A DNA stretch of 64,000 nt from Xanthobacter sp. NM-59. GTDB lineage: Bacteria; Pseudomonadota; Alphaproteobacteria; Rhizobiales; Xanthobacteraceae. Both the position numbers and the translations under genes were made by a program. Location of the stretch: NCBI RefSeq assembly GCF_021401125.1, contig NZ_JACBFQ010000009.1:1-64000 (forward strand), in the 5' to 3' direction. Positions 8,496-17,572 of this stretch are shown here, piece after piece (the stretch's first letter is position 1; the number at the start of each line of letters is the position of its first letter). Below the pieces are notes generated by a model. It ran no database searches and was not told where the DNA came from. It was given only the letters and a program-made list of their open reading frames with translations.

Positions 8496-8870
8496 TCAGC
8501 CGACCTCGGCCACGACCTCGATTTCCACCAGCACGTCACGCGGCAGGCGGGCGACCTCCACGCACGAGCGGGCCGGCGCGTGGCTGCCGAAGGCCTCGGC
8601 ATAAACCGCGTTGAACTTGGCGAAATCAGCCATGTTCTTGATGAAGACGGTGGACTTCACCACCTTGTCCAGCGCGCTGCCCGCCCCCGCCAGCACGGCA
8701 CGCAGGTTGGCGAAGACCTGCCGGGTCTGTTCCTCGATCTCAGTGCCCACCACCTCGCCAGCGAGGTTCAGCGGGATCTGCCCGGACGAATAGAAATAGC
8801 CGCCGCTGACGATGCCCTGGGAATAGGGGCCAATGGCGGCGGGAGCGCTCTCAGTCTTCACGATCTTCAT
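8496..8870 (-). CDS. RidA family enamine/imine deaminase
   Basis: A 124-residue RidA/YjgF/UK114 protein. Recognisable features are [23 protein letters not shown] near the N-terminus, [10 protein letters not shown] in the middle and [12 protein letters not shown] with the ligand-binding Arg101. Members hydrolyse reactive enamines such as 2-aminoacrylate, the product of PLP-dependent beta-elimination, or imines from amino acid oxidases. Both kinds of enzyme are encoded in the same operon (a PLP enzyme at 12244-13371 and a DadA-like oxidase immediately downstream), so RidA most likely clears their intermediate. The start is preceded by AGAGGAAG. It is cytoplasmic; the strength of the call is high, the exact substrate is inferred. 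Confidence 0.92.
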   Translation of the reverse strand: MKIVKTESAPAAIGPYSQGIVSGGYFYSSGQIPLNLAGEVVGTEIEEQTRQVFANLRAVLAGAGSALDKVVKSTVFIKNMADFAKFNAVYAEAFGSHAPARSCVEVARLPRDVLVEIEVVAEVG

Positions 8871-8920
8871 GGAGGTCTTCCTCTTGGAAGCCGGGCCACG
8901 ACCCGGCGAAACGATAATCG

Positions 8921-10597
8921 TCAGGCCCCTTCAGGGCCGGCACCGGTGACCATGTGGTGGGCGCAGACATAGCCCCAGCTCATGAAGGGGCCGAGCGTGG
9001 TGCCCGCCCCCACCCCGCGGGTGCCGATGGGATTGGCCATGGACGCCCCCGCGCAATAAAGCCCTTCCACCACCGAGCCGTCCGCCCGCAGCGCCTGCCC
9101 GAAGGCATTGGTGCGCGGGCCGCCCTTGGTGGTCATGATGGAGCGGTCGAACCGCAGGGCGATGAAGGGCGCCTTCACGATGGGCGAGAGGCCGAGCCGC
9201 TTGCGCTTATCGGCCTTCTGGTGGGCGCGGGTCTGGCCGCGTCCGAAATCGAGATCCACCCCGCCCGCGCACAGAGCGTTGTAGCGCTCCACGGTCGCCT
9301 TCAGCGTCGCCGGCGCGAGGCCGATCTTGCCGGCCAGTTCCTCGATGGTGCGCGCCTTCACCATCCAGCCGGGAACCAGCCGCGCGAAATGGCGCACCAA
9401 AGGCGCGATGGAGAGATAGGTCGCATCGGTGATGACATGGGCCGGCAGGTGCCGGGGGCGGCCGTCCGCGTCGTATTCGTTGAGGCACTCGCCGATATTC
9501 ATGGCGAGTTCGTCGACGAACCGGCGCCCCTCGCGGTTCACGACGATGGCGTTGGGCTCGGCATGATAGGGCACCGGCATGCCATGCACGGCGCCATGAT
9601 AGCGCTTGGGAATGGCGGCGGTGACATTGGCCTCGTCCATGCGGGCCAGCTCCACGCCGATGGCTTCCGCCATCCGGTGCCCGTCGCCGGCATTGCCCTG
9701 GGGCGGGCCGAAGAATTGCAGCGGCCCCGGCAGATAGCGGGCCATCATCTCCGCATTCCACTCGAAGCCGCCGGTGGCGATCAGCGTCGCCCGCGCCGCG
9801 CGCATGGGGCGCCGGCCGGCGGGCCCCTCGATGATGGCGCCGGTGACGCGCCCGCCTTCCTCTATCAGCTCCACGCCGCGCGCGTTCAGCTCGAACCGAC
9901 AGCCATGGTCCAGGCAGCCGCGCACCAGCCCGATCATCAGCGCCGTGCCCTTGCCGGCCGACAGCGTGAGCAGGCGGGGCAGAAGGCGGGGCAGCAGCTT
10001 CATCGTGGTGGAGACGGGCTTGTGATAAAGGTCCGTCTCCAGCACCTCATGATAGGTGAACACCTCCGGCAGCGTGGACCCGCGCACCCTGAAGGCCAGA
10101 TGGCGCGCCGCGAGGCGGCTGATGGGCCGCGGCGACACCATGCGCCCCACAGCCCGCGCGCCGGGATGTGCGGCATAAGGGTCCGGCTCCCCGGTCAGGC
10201 GGAAGCGCAGCGGCGTGCGCTCCTCGATCATGCGCAGCATATGCGGGCCGGCCAGCACCATGTTGCGCCACTGCTCCGGCTCGCGGATGTGGTCGGGCGA
10301 CACCGAGGCGATGTAGCCGATGGCGTCCTCCACATCGTCGGCAATGCCGGCGGCGCGGGCGAGGTGGTTGGCGGGAACCCAGATCCCCCCCGCCGACATG
10401 GCGCTGGCGCCGCCCAGAAGGGCGGTCTTCTCACACACCAGAACCTTGAGCCCCGACGCGGCCGCATGGAGCGCCGCCGTGAGGGCGGCGCAGCCCGAGC
10501 CGAGCACGAGAACGTCGCAATCGGCGCCAGTTCCTGAGGTTTGCACGTTCGCCACCTGCTCGCTCGCCACCTGCTCGCCCACGCCGCTCGCGTTCAA
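8921..10597 (-). CDS. FAD-binding dehydrogenase (FAD_binding_2/fumarate reductase-like)
   Basis: A 558-residue flavoprotein. [19 protein letters not shown] is the dinucleotide-binding motif and [16 protein letters not shown] is typical of the FAD_binding_2 family (fumarate reductase, ketosteroid 1-dehydrogenase, tricarballylate dehydrogenase). The C-terminal FAD segment reads [24 protein letters not shown]. Members add or remove hydrogens across a C-C bond next to a carbonyl. The frame begins with a TTG at 10597 that overlaps the stop of the GGT gene (TTGA); the first 20 residues contain a short repeated EQVA and may not be conserved. No signal peptide is visible, so a cytoplasmic role in the same pathway as GGT is likely. 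The substrate cannot be read from sequence. Confidence 0.82.
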   Translation of the reverse strand: MNASGVGEQVASEQVANVQTSGTGADCDVLVLGSGCAALTAALHAAASGLKVLVCEKTALLGGASAMSAGGIWVPANHLARAAGIADDVEDAIGYIASVSPDHIREPEQWRNMVLAGPHMLRMIEERTPLRFRLTGEPDPYAAHPGARAVGRMVSPRPISRLAARHLAFRVRGSTLPEVFTYHEVLETDLYHKPVSTTMKLLPRLLPRLLTLSAGKGTALMIGLVRGCLDHGCRFELNARGVELIEEGGRVTGAIIEGPAGRRPMRAARATLIATGGFEWNAEMMARYLPGPLQFFGPPQGNAGDGHRMAEAIGVELARMDEANVTAAIPKRYHGAVHGMPVPYHAEPNAIVVNREGRRFVDELAMNIGECLNEYDADGRPRHLPAHVITDATYLSIAPLVRHFARLVPGWMVKARTIEELAGKIGLAPATLKATVERYNALCAGGVDLDFGRGQTRAHQKADKRKRLGLSPIVKAPFIALRFDRSIMTTKGGPRTNAFGQALRADGSVVEGLYCAGASMANPIGTRGVGAGTTLGPFMSWGYVCAHHMVTGAGPEGA

Positions 10598-12225
10598 CCC
10601 ACCACGGCCTGGCCGTCCCGGCGCGGATCGCTGGCGGCGGCGTAGCCCTCCACCGACGGGTCGCCCATGCGCCAGATGAACTGGCCGGCGCCGAAGTCCT
10701 GGTAGGAATCGTCCAGGATCGCCGCCTCATGCCCCAATGCGGTGAGGCCGGCGAGAAGGGCCGGATCGGTGCCCTGCTCGATATTGATGGCCATGCCCCG
10801 GTCGAAGCGCCAGCGCGGCGCGTCGCAGGCCGCCTGCGGGTTCTGGCCGAAGTCCAGCATGCGCACGAGGGTCTGCACATGGCCCTGGGGCTGCATGTTG
10901 CCGCCCATCACGCCGAAGCTCATCACCGGCTGGCCGTCCTTGGTGACGAAGCCGGGAATGATGGTGTGGAACGGCCGCTTGTGCGGCGCCACCACATTAG
11001 GATGGCCCTCATTCAAGCTGAATCCGAAGCCCCTGTTCTGGAGCGAGAGGCCCCATTCCGGCAGCACCACGCCGGAGCCGAAGCCCATGTAATTGCTCTG
11101 GATGAAGCTGACCATCATGCCCGAGGCGTCGGCCGCCGCGAGATAGATGGTGCCGCCCTTCACCGGATTGCCCGGCGCGAACGGCTGGGCGCGGCGCGGG
11201 TCGATGAGACGGGCGCGGGAGGCGAGATAATCGGCATCCAGCATGTCCTTCGTCGGGATCGCGGCGGCGGCGGGGTCGGCCACGTAGCGATAGACGTCGG
11301 CGAAAGCCAGCTTGATGGCCTCGATCTGGAGGTGCTGCGCCTCCACCCCGTCCACAGCCATGGACGGCAAATCGAAATTGGAGAGGATGCCCAACGCCAT
11401 CAAGGCGGTGATGCCCTGCCCGTTGGGCGGGATCTCATGCACCGTATAGCCGCGATAGGGCATGGAGATGGGCTCGACCCATTCCGGCGCATAGGCGGCC
11501 ATGTCGGCGGCCTTCAGCGCCCCGCCATGGGCACGGGCGTTCATTTCCAGCGCTTCCGCGATCTCACCGCCATAGAGCGCCTTGCCCTTGGTTTCAGCAA
11601 TGCGGCGCAGGGCACGCGCGGCGCCCGGCAGGCGGAAGTGCTCGCCCACGCGCGGCGCGCGCCCGGCGGGCAGGAACGCCTCACTGAAGCCCGGCTGGCC
11701 GACCAGGTCCGGCAGGGTCGCGGCCGCCGCCCACTTGTGCTGCACATTGGTGGAAACGAGCCAGCCCGCCTCCGCGATCTCGATGGCGGGGGCCAGGAGG
11801 TCGGCAAAGGGCAGCCGCCCGAAGCGCTCCGACAGTGCCACCCAGGAGGCCACCGCACCCGGCACGGTCACCGAATCCCAGCCCCTCTTGGGGGGCGTGG
11901 CGGTGTCCTCACCGTACTTGCCGCGGAAATAATCGGGCGTCCACGCGGCCGGGGCGAAGCCGGAAGCGTTGAGGCCATGCAGGCGCTTGCCGTCCCACAG
12001 GATACAGAAGGCGTCCGAGCCCAGGCCGTTGCTGCAGGGCTCCACCAGCGTCATGACGGCAGCCGCCGCAATGGCGGCATCCACCGCATTGCCGCCGCGC
12101 CACAGCATCTGCAATCCCGCCTGCGCGGCGCGCGGATGGGAGGTGGACACCACATTGTTGCCGAACACGGGCAGGCGCCGTGAGGGATAGCCTGCCGTCC
12201 AGTCGAAGGTTCCGTGCATGATCAT
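10594..12225 (-). CDS. Gamma-glutamyltransferase family protein, cytoplasmic
   Basis: A 543-residue GGT/acylase-type N-terminal nucleophile hydrolase. The large-subunit part shows GGNAVDAAIAAAAVMTLVEPCSNGLG, and the autoprocessing site is expected at the Thr of KGGTIYLAAAD (around residue 360), where GGTs self-cleave and use the new N-terminal Thr as nucleophile. The small-subunit part contains NRGFGFSLNEGHPN and PFHTIIP. Unlike E. coli GGT there is no signal peptide (MHGTFDWTAGYPSRR), so hydrolysis of a gamma-glutamyl or similar amide bond would occur in the cytoplasm after import, which fits the peptide-type ABC importer of the same island. The start is ATG at 12225 or 12219. Cephalosporin-acylase-like or other amide substrates are alternatives. 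Confidence 0.85.
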   Translation of the reverse strand: MIMHGTFDWTAGYPSRRLPVFGNNVVSTSHPRAAQAGLQMLWRGGNAVDAAIAAAAVMTLVEPCSNGLGSDAFCILWDGKRLHGLNASGFAPAAWTPDYFRGKYGEDTATPPKRGWDSVTVPGAVASWVALSERFGRLPFADLLAPAIEIAEAGWLVSTNVQHKWAAAATLPDLVGQPGFSEAFLPAGRAPRVGEHFRLPGAARALRRIAETKGKALYGGEIAEALEMNARAHGGALKAADMAAYAPEWVEPISMPYRGYTVHEIPPNGQGITALMALGILSNFDLPSMAVDGVEAQHLQIEAIKLAFADVYRYVADPAAAAIPTKDMLDADYLASRARLIDPRRAQPFAPGNPVKGGTIYLAAADASGMMVSFIQSNYMGFGSGVVLPEWGLSLQNRGFGFSLNEGHPNVVAPHKRPFHTIIPGFVTKDGQPVMSFGVMGGNMQPQGHVQTLVRMLDFGQNPQAACDAPRWRFDRGMAINIEQGTDPALLAGLTALGHEAAILDDSYQDFGAGQFIWRMGDPSVEGYAAASDPRRDGQAVVG

Positions 12226-12243
12226 GTTCCGAGGCAGGGCGGC

Positions 12244-13371
12244 CTAGGGCCTGGTTCCGAAAACGGCGTCGAGACGGGCCGCGTAGGGGGAGACGTCGAG
12301 CCCGCTTTCGGCAAGCCAACGGTCGTCATAAAGGGTGGAGCGATAGCGCTCGCCGGAATCGCAAAGCAGCGTCACGATGGAGCCGCCCTCGCCGCGCGCC
12401 TCCATTTCACCGATCAGATCGAGGCAGGCGGAAATATTGGTGCCCGTCGATCCGCCGCAGGACCGGCCCGTGATGCTGGAAATCTTGCGCGCGGCCGCGA
12501 TGCTCGCCGCATCCGGCACCGCGATCATGCGATCCACCAGGTTGGGGTTGAAGGAGGGCTCCACCTCAGTGCGGCCGATGCCTTCGATCACGCTTTTGCA
12601 GGCGTCGACCCGCCGCACCGAACGATCCGCATAATAGCGATGGAACACCGAGGCGGCCGGATCGGCCACGCACAGGCGCGTGGACAGCTTGCGATAGCGG
12701 ATGTAGCGGCCGATGGTGGTGGCCGTGCCGCCGGTGCCCGCGCCGCACACGATCCAAGTGGGCACGGGATAGATCTCGCGGGTCATCTGGCTGAAGATGG
12801 AATCCGCGATGTTGTTGTTACCGCGCCAGTCGGTGGCGCGCTCGGCGAAGGTGAACTGGTCCATGTAATGGCCGTTCAGGTCGCGCGCGAGATCGCGTGC
12901 CGCCTGCGAGGTGTTCCAGCCGTCGATCAGATGGGGCTCGCCGCCCTGGAACGAGATCGCGGCCACCTTCTCGGGCGAGGTCGAGCGCGGCATGACCGCC
13001 AGAAAGCGCAGGCCCAGCAGCCGGGCGAAATAGGCCTCCGAAATGGCGGTGGAGCCCGACGACGACTCGATGATTGTCGTATCCGGCCCGATCCAGCCAT
13101 TGCACAAGGCGTATAGAAACAGGGAGCGCGCCAGCCGGTGCTTGAGGCTGCCCGTGGGGTGGCTCGATTCATCCTTGAGGTACAAGGTGATGGCCGGATT
13201 GTTCGGCAGCGGAACGCGAATGAGATGCGTGTCGGCCGAGCGATTGATATCGCCCTCGATGCGGCTCACCGCCTCGGCCACCCACTCCCGGTTCCGCGCG
13301 CCCGGGCGGCTTTCGCAAGCGCCCTGGCCCGGCTGCGGCTCCGGCGCGCGCTGGGGGACGGACTGATTCAT
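12244..13371 (-). CDS. PLP-dependent cysteine synthase-like lyase (Cds1 desulfhydrase-like)
   Basis: A 375-residue fold-type II PLP enzyme. Lys77 in [12 protein letters not shown] is the predicted Schiff-base lysine; [13 protein letters not shown] is the substrate-carboxylate loop, [12 protein letters not shown] the phosphate-binding loop and [13 protein letters not shown] the region that contacts the pyridine nitrogen. The sequence resembles, from memory, the mycobacterial L-cysteine desulfhydrase Cds1 more than CysK, with the long [17 protein letters not shown] segment. Beta-elimination would give 2-aminoacrylate plus a thiol or sulfide, matching RidA in the same operon. The start ATG at 13371 overlaps the VOC gene stop (ATGA); a longer frame to 13401 is less likely. 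Beta-replacement activity on an unknown acceptor is the alternative. Confidence 0.82.
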   Translation of the reverse strand: MNQSVPQRAPEPQPGQGACESRPGARNREWVAEAVSRIEGDINRSADTHLIRVPLPNNPAITLYLKDESSHPTGSLKHRLARSLFLYALCNGWIGPDTTIIESSSGSTAISEAYFARLLGLRFLAVMPRSTSPEKVAAISFQGGEPHLIDGWNTSQAARDLARDLNGHYMDQFTFAERATDWRGNNNIADSIFSQMTREIYPVPTWIVCGAGTGGTATTIGRYIRYRKLSTRLCVADPAASVFHRYYADRSVRRVDACKSVIEGIGRTEVEPSFNPNLVDRMIAVPDAASIAAARKISSITGRSCGGSTGTNISACLDLIGEMEARGEGGSIVTLLCDSGERYRSTLYDDRWLAESGLDVSPYAARLDAVFGTRP

Positions 13372-14210
13372 GACGGGCTCCGTGCAGAATTGGCGATGCA
13401 AAGAAATTCGAGGTGAAAAGCCGGCAGGGCCAGGGTGGCCACATCCGGGCCATGGCGGTGCCAGACGGCCGCGGGAAGCCCCTGCGCCCGCCGCTCGATC
13501 TCATCGAGCGCTGCGAAGATGAGCTCGGCTGTGACGAAGCGGGCCTTTTCGCCCTTGCGAACCACCAGATCCGCATTGGGCAGCGGCACCCGCCAGCCGG
13601 CGGCGCCGGGCACCACCTGGCTTCCCGCCACGGCGGCATAGCGCTCGGCCATCCGGTCCGCATCGGGGCTTTCAATGATGACGCGGCCGATGCCGCAATA
13701 GCCGTTGGCATGGACCAGCCATTCCGGCCGCCACACCAGATCGGGCGTCATGTGCTGGCAGAAATAGGTGCGCCCCGCCGGCAGGAATCCCGGCGCCATG
13801 CGCACGGTGCGGAAGGCCACATCGCGTTCAACGCCATCCACCACCAGCGGCCGCGAGAAGGCCAAAGGCTCCAGCGCCGGCAGGCCCGCACCCGAGAGGC
13901 GCGCGAAGGTGTCCTCCGCCGTGTCGCTGGCGAAGACGAGGCCGCTGATGCCCAGCGGACTGTCCAGCACCTCCTGGCGCTGCAAGCCCGTCTCAGGCAC
14001 GCCGACCAGTTCAAGATAGGAATCGCGCGACACCATCAGGTGGTTGATGGAGCCCAGGGAATGATGCCCCCGCGGCGTCAGCGTGAAGCCGAGCGCCGCA
14101 AACGCCGCCTCCGCCGCATCCATGTCCTTCAGCACATTGATGACAAGGTGATCGAGCGCGCTCGCCCCGGCCTGCTGCCCGCGTCCCAGATCCGGACTTT
14201 GAATGGACAT
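13368..14210 (-). CDS. VOC superfamily (glyoxalase-like) protein
   Basis: A 280-residue protein of the vicinal-oxygen-chelate fold, closest in appearance to Glyoxalase_3/PF13468. The N-terminal module starts [25 protein letters not shown] with metal-ligand candidates His21 and, later, Glu in YLELVGVPE; a second module around [22 protein letters not shown] completes the tandem fold. Such proteins are metal-dependent isomerases, lyases or dioxygenases. It is the first gene of the island's enzyme operon, about 80 nt below the promoter at 14300-14327, and overlaps the PLP gene by 4 bp. Which step it performs cannot be told. Confidence 0.78.
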   Translation of the reverse strand: MSIQSPDLGRGQQAGASALDHLVINVLKDMDAAEAAFAALGFTLTPRGHHSLGSINHLMVSRDSYLELVGVPETGLQRQEVLDSPLGISGLVFASDTAEDTFARLSGAGLPALEPLAFSRPLVVDGVERDVAFRTVRMAPGFLPAGRTYFCQHMTPDLVWRPEWLVHANGYCGIGRVIIESPDADRMAERYAAVAGSQVVPGAAGWRVPLPNADLVVRKGEKARFVTAELIFAALDEIERRAQGLPAAVWHRHGPDVATLALPAFHLEFLCIANSARSPS

Positions 14211-14291
14211 TCGGCCTTCTCCTTGATGGTCGAGGGGAACTTTGCGACAGCTTCGCCGGGCGGGACAGGGCGACGCAACAGGTATCGGCCG

Positions 14292-14335
14292 CGCTGTCGA
14301 TTATTCTGAATTCAGGTCGAAATGCAATACCGTAT
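14292..14335 (-). promoter_or_regulatory. Shared promoter/operator element, copy 2
   Basis: Minus-strand -35-like TTGCAT (14322-14327) and -10-like AATAAT (14300-14305) are 16 bp apart, with the palindrome CTGAATTCAG in the spacer. The first 25 bases are identical to 6751-6775 and the last 11 to 6784-6794, at the same distance; the 8 bases between differ. It drives the VOC-to-DadA operon and lies between that operon and the divergent GntR gene, as expected for a target of that regulator. Confidence 0.65.
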
Positions 14336-14464
14336 ATCGACATTGCCATGCGCTCCACGCCGCCCGAGAGGCGGCTGGAGGAAGCGCTCCGAGGGGCAGA
14401 CTTTGCGGCACCCTGCTGCGGCAAAGGGGCGAACGGTTGCTGTTTCCTGATTTGCGCGGTACTC

Positions 14465-14484
14465 TGTATGCTAAGCAGCATACA
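14465..14484. promoter_or_regulatory. GntR-type dyad in front of the regulator gene
   Basis: Perfect 8-bp arms TGTATGCT and AGCATACA separated by AAGC, ending 24 bp before the GntR start codon. The half-site TGTATGC is of the GTAT...ATAC kind bound by FCD-type GntR repressors. The position suggests autoregulation. The dyad does not occur in either operon promoter, so different or weaker sites would be needed there. Confidence 0.55.
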
Positions 14485-14508
14485 AAGCGACAGGGAAAGC
14501 GACAGCCG

Positions 14509-15201
14509 ATGAGCGTAGACGCGGACGGCTCGGAAAGCATTGTCGACAGGGTCTACGCCGAGCTCCGCTCGCGTGCGATCAGCTTCGACTTCAAGCCCGG
14601 TGAACGCCTGAACGAGGGCGATCTCGCCAAGGGGCTCGGCGTGTCGCGCACGCCCCTGCGCGAGGCGTTGAACCGCCTGAACACCGAGGGGTTCCTGCGA
14701 TTCTCGCCGGGGCGCGGCTTCTTCTGCCGCGAGCTGGACGCGCAGGAGATCTTCGATCTTTATGAGCTGCGCAAGTCGCTGGAGGTGGCCGCCGTGCGCA
14801 TCTCCGCCGAGCGGGCTTCCGATGGGCAGATCGACTCGCTCTTGTCCTGGCTCAATTCCGCTTTGCCCTCGACCGACCTGGACACGCCCAAGCTGCTGGA
14901 GCTCGACGAGGAGTTTCACGAGCGGCTGATGGCCCTGTGCGGCAATGCCGAGATGCTGCGGGTGCTGCGCAACGTGAATGCCCGCATCCATTTCGTTCGC
15001 CAGACGGACATGACCAGCGCCAACCGCTCCTCCACCCAGCAGGAGCACCGCGTTGTCGTGGAGCATCTCAAGAGGCGCGACGGCCAAAGCGCCGCCCTGG
15101 TGCTCTCCCAGCACATCGACCGCCGGATCGACCGCATCAACGCCGCGATCAAGGAAGGCTACGCGCAGATCTACATGGCCAGCAACGCCCGGCGCAGCTG
15201 A
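14509..15201 (+). CDS. GntR family transcriptional regulator, FCD (FadR) subfamily
   Basis: A 230-residue regulator. The winged helix-turn-helix covers about residues 10-72 (KPGERLNEGDLAKGLGVSRT followed by PLREALNRLNTEGFL). The C-terminal all-helical FCD domain has the usual metal-binding set Asp133-x3-His137, His180 and His202, which in this family binds a carboxylate effector. It is transcribed divergently from the VOC-PLP-GGT operon and is the only intact regulator of the island, so it probably controls both operons through the repeated 44-bp element. The frame is open further upstream to 14242, but that extension would read through the promoter element and the dyad; the ATG at 14509 preceded by GGGAAAG fits the family length. 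Confidence 0.92.
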   Translation: MSVDADGSESIVDRVYAELRSRAISFDFKPGERLNEGDLAKGLGVSRTPLREALNRLNTEGFLRFSPGRGFFCRELDAQEIFDLYELRKSLEVAAVRISAERASDGQIDSLLSWLNSALPSTDLDTPKLLELDEEFHERLMALCGNAEMLRVLRNVNARIHFVRQTDMTSANRSSTQQEHRVVVEHLKRRDGQSAALVLSQHIDRRIDRINAAIKEGYAQIYMASNARRS

Positions 15202-15670
15202 ACGCACCGCGCGCTTGCGCCCGGCCCCATGACGGGGCCGCCATTTGGAAGCGCATCGCAGCCCGAAGCTTGCGCCCTCAAGCCCTCCGCGGACGGGGGC
15301 ATGGGCCCGCGAAACAGCATGCCCCTGAACCTCTCGGCGAGGCAGCAAGGCGCGCTGACGGATCGCCATGTCGCTTGATCGAGTCCAGGTTGAAGGAATA
15401 GGATCACGTTACCAACGGTGATCCTTTCCACTGCCGGCAGCGCCTTGAAAAGGCGCGTCATCCAGCGGGAACGGGCCGCCACGGCGTTCCCCTGTTGCAC
15501 GGAATCCGGGACATGGCTTCGCGACTTGAGCTGACACGCTTTCGGGGCGCGCCCTCCCCGCCCTTCCGCCCGCAAAAACTTTAAAATCGGGAGCATTCAG
15601 CATCGCCCGGAAGACGACCGGCGAGTTTTGCTGTTCCGATCCCATCCCAGATGATTAGTGGCGGCGGCAC
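15202..15670. other. Gene-free spacer with two hairpins
   Basis: About 470 bp between gntR and the broken araC gene. At 15222-15240 a 7-bp stem CGGCCCC / GGGGCCG lies 20 bp past the gntR stop and may be its weak terminator. At 15401-15424 the arms GGATCACGTT and AAC(G)GTGATCC form a 10-bp stem with one bulge, followed by CTTTCC on the plus strand. No coding frame looks real. Confidence 0.45.
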
Positions 15671-16674
15671 ATGGCGTCCAGGACGAGTGAAACCCTCTAC
15701 CCGCTGCTTTTCGGGACGCCGAACCAGGTGCTGACCCGCTCCATCCTGCAGATGCAGGATCAGATGCAGCGGGCCATGGGATGGGCAGCCGAATACGACG
15801 CCATCGGCGAGCGGGCCGCTTTTGCCACGCAGCAATCGTCCCTCGTCGTCAATGGGTTGAGGATCAGTGCCCTTGCCCACACGTCCATTCGCACCCGAGT
15901 GGATCCGACGAATTCTCCTTCTTCATGCCGGTGGATGGCGGCCCTATTCAATCGCAGGTGAATGGGGAAAGCATCCGCTGCGAGCCCGCGAAGGCCGCAC
16001 TGCTGGCACCGGAGGGCGAGCGGATCGGCATCGGCGGCTCGCGCTCCATCGTGGTCGCGACCCTCGACAAGCTGCGTCTGCTGGCCACGGCCCGCACCAT
16101 GCTTGGCGGCGACGACGTGCGGCTGGATCTGCAGCAGCCCACGGTGATGCCGCTGAGCGCCGGCAAGATGAATTTCAATCTTCGGCTGCGCAGCACCTGC
16201 AGCGCCCTCGATGCCTGCCGGATGAACGGACAGGCCGCCGCGGCCATGGCGCTCGACGACGTGTTCTATCGCACGCTCTGCGCCATGCTGCTCCACGCGC
16301 GCTTGTTTCCGGAAGAGGCCCGGTCGCCCGGCGCCAGCGTGGATGGGGGCCTGGGCCTGGCGTGCCAATACATCGTGGCCCATCTCGCCGAGCGCCTCAG
16401 CATGACCGACCTGGAGCAGATCAGCGGACTTTAGGCCCGGGCCCTGCAATATGCCTTTCAGCGACGCTTCGGCTGCACCCCAGTAACCTGGATCCGCAAC
16501 GAGCGCCTGAACGCCGCGCGTGAGCGCCTGCTTGCGGCCGGCGAGCAGGCGACGGTCACCGACGTCGCGCTTGCCTTCGGCTTCTCCAATTTGGGGAATT
16601 TCTCGAAATATTACTCGGACAAGTTCGGCGAATACCTCTCGCAGACCTTGAGTTCAGCCCGCGGCAAGCCGTGA
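15671..16674 (+). pseudogene. AraC family regulator, inactivated by a frameshift and a nonsense codon
   Basis: Joined across two lesions this is a roughly 334-residue AraC-type activator. The first part (15671 to about 15905) reads MASRTSETLYPLLFGTP...LRISALAHTSIRTRVDP. A 1-base deletion near 15901-15909 moves the frame, after which DEFSFFMPVDGGPIQSQVNG continues the ligand-binding domain to LERL-type HTH residues. At 16432-16434 TAG interrupts TDLEQISGL-stop-ARALQYAFQRRFG; AraC proteins normally have Ser there (GLSARALQYAF), so a single TCG-to-TAG change explains it. The second HTH helix set (VTDVALAFGFSNLGNFSKYY) follows intact to the TGA at 16672-16674. The truncated first product would lack all DNA-binding helices. 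No target gene is evident nearby. Confidence 0.85.
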
Positions 16675-16691
16675 TATCACGAACAGACGCA

Positions 16692-16725
16692 AGGGGCCGG
16701 TGAAGTGGCAGCTCCGCCGGCCCCT
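16692..16725. terminator. Convergent hairpin after araC remnant and sapC
   Basis: Perfect 9-bp arms AGGGGCCGG / CCGGCCCCT around a 16-base loop, between the end of the araC remnant (plus) and the end of the SapC gene (minus). The T content after the stem is low, so it is a probable but non-canonical bidirectional terminator. Confidence 0.5.
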
Positions 16726-16745
16726 GTCTTGTCGTCAGCCCGTGC

Positions 16746-17531
16746 TCAGTTCAGAGTGGAGGCAGGCGCGCCATCGCCGGCCGTGGCGCGTTCCATCAGC
16801 GTGAGCCAGCTCCCCTGCGAAGCAAGGTGCAGGACGATGAGGTCCAGCCAACCCTTGGCATGAAACTCCGCGACCACATCCGCGGGCAGGGCCCGAAAGG
16901 TGGGCTCGTCGATGAGGCGGAAGCCCTGCACCACCTGCTCCGCGCCATTGGGGTGCTTGATCCGCGCGGAACGCTCCGCCAGCAGGCCATGGGCCACCAG
17001 CGCGGCGGCGAAGGCGCGGGTGCGCTCATATTCCACCGCGTATGCGTCGCAGAAGGCCATGGCAGCACTGCCCACCTGGGTGGGCTTGCCGTCAGCCGTA
17101 AACAGCCGGTCCGCCCCGTCGCGGGCCGCATCCGCGCTCACGCGCGAGGAGGTGGCGTCGAGCCCGAGCATGGTGGCGCCGCCCGCTTCCGGCGCCATGC
17201 TGATGAAGGGATAGCGCCGCACATAGCCGGGCACATAGGTGCCCGCGGTCCAGTTCCCCTGCGGATCGACGAACAGGTTCCGCCCCATAGTAAGGCCCGT
17301 CACCGCCAGCGGCATGGCGCCTTCATTGCTGGCGAAAACGATGGGGTAATGCCGCTGCGCCTGCGCGAACTCAGTAGCGACCAGCGGAATCGCGGTGGCT
17401 TCCGCCGCAAACCCGAAGGTGACCTCGGGCCGCAGCCCGAACTGCCCATGCTCCTTGAAATTCAAGAGCACGGGAGACTGGTAGAACAGGGGGCTCGACG
17501 TCGGCGTGGCGCTGGAAGGGGTTGCGGCCAT
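16746..17531 (-). CDS. SapC family protein
   Basis: A 261-residue protein of the SapC family (PF07277), named after an S-layer-associated gene product of Campylobacter but of unknown biochemical role in alphaproteobacteria. Typical elements are FYQSPVLLNFKEHGQFGL near the start, the HYPIVFASNEGAMPLAVTGL block, GTYVPGYVRRYPFI, and FCDAYAVEYERTRAFAAAL in the C-terminal half. There is no signal peptide, so it is cytoplasmic unless exported by a dedicated route. The frame opens at 17576, but the ATG at 17531 (MAATPSSATP) fits family N-termini better. It lies 41 bp downstream of the IalB-like gene and may be co-transcribed with it. Confidence 0.85.
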   Translation of the reverse strand: MAATPSSATPTSSPLFYQSPVLLNFKEHGQFGLRPEVTFGFAAEATAIPLVATEFAQAQRHYPIVFASNEGAMPLAVTGLTMGRNLFVDPQGNWTAGTYVPGYVRRYPFISMAPEAGGATMLGLDATSSRVSADAARDGADRLFTADGKPTQVGSAAMAFCDAYAVEYERTRAFAAALVAHGLLAERSARIKHPNGAEQVVQGFRLIDEPTFRALPADVVAEFHAKGWLDLIVLHLASQGSWLTLMERATAGDGAPASTLN

Positions 17532-17572
17532 CGGATTGCCTTTTGCTTCAGCGGAAGGTGAAAAACGGCATC

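Noticed and set aside
8954-10537. 527-codon plus-strand frame opposite the FAD-binding dehydrogenase
   Set aside because: Shadow of the clear flavoprotein on the minus strand.
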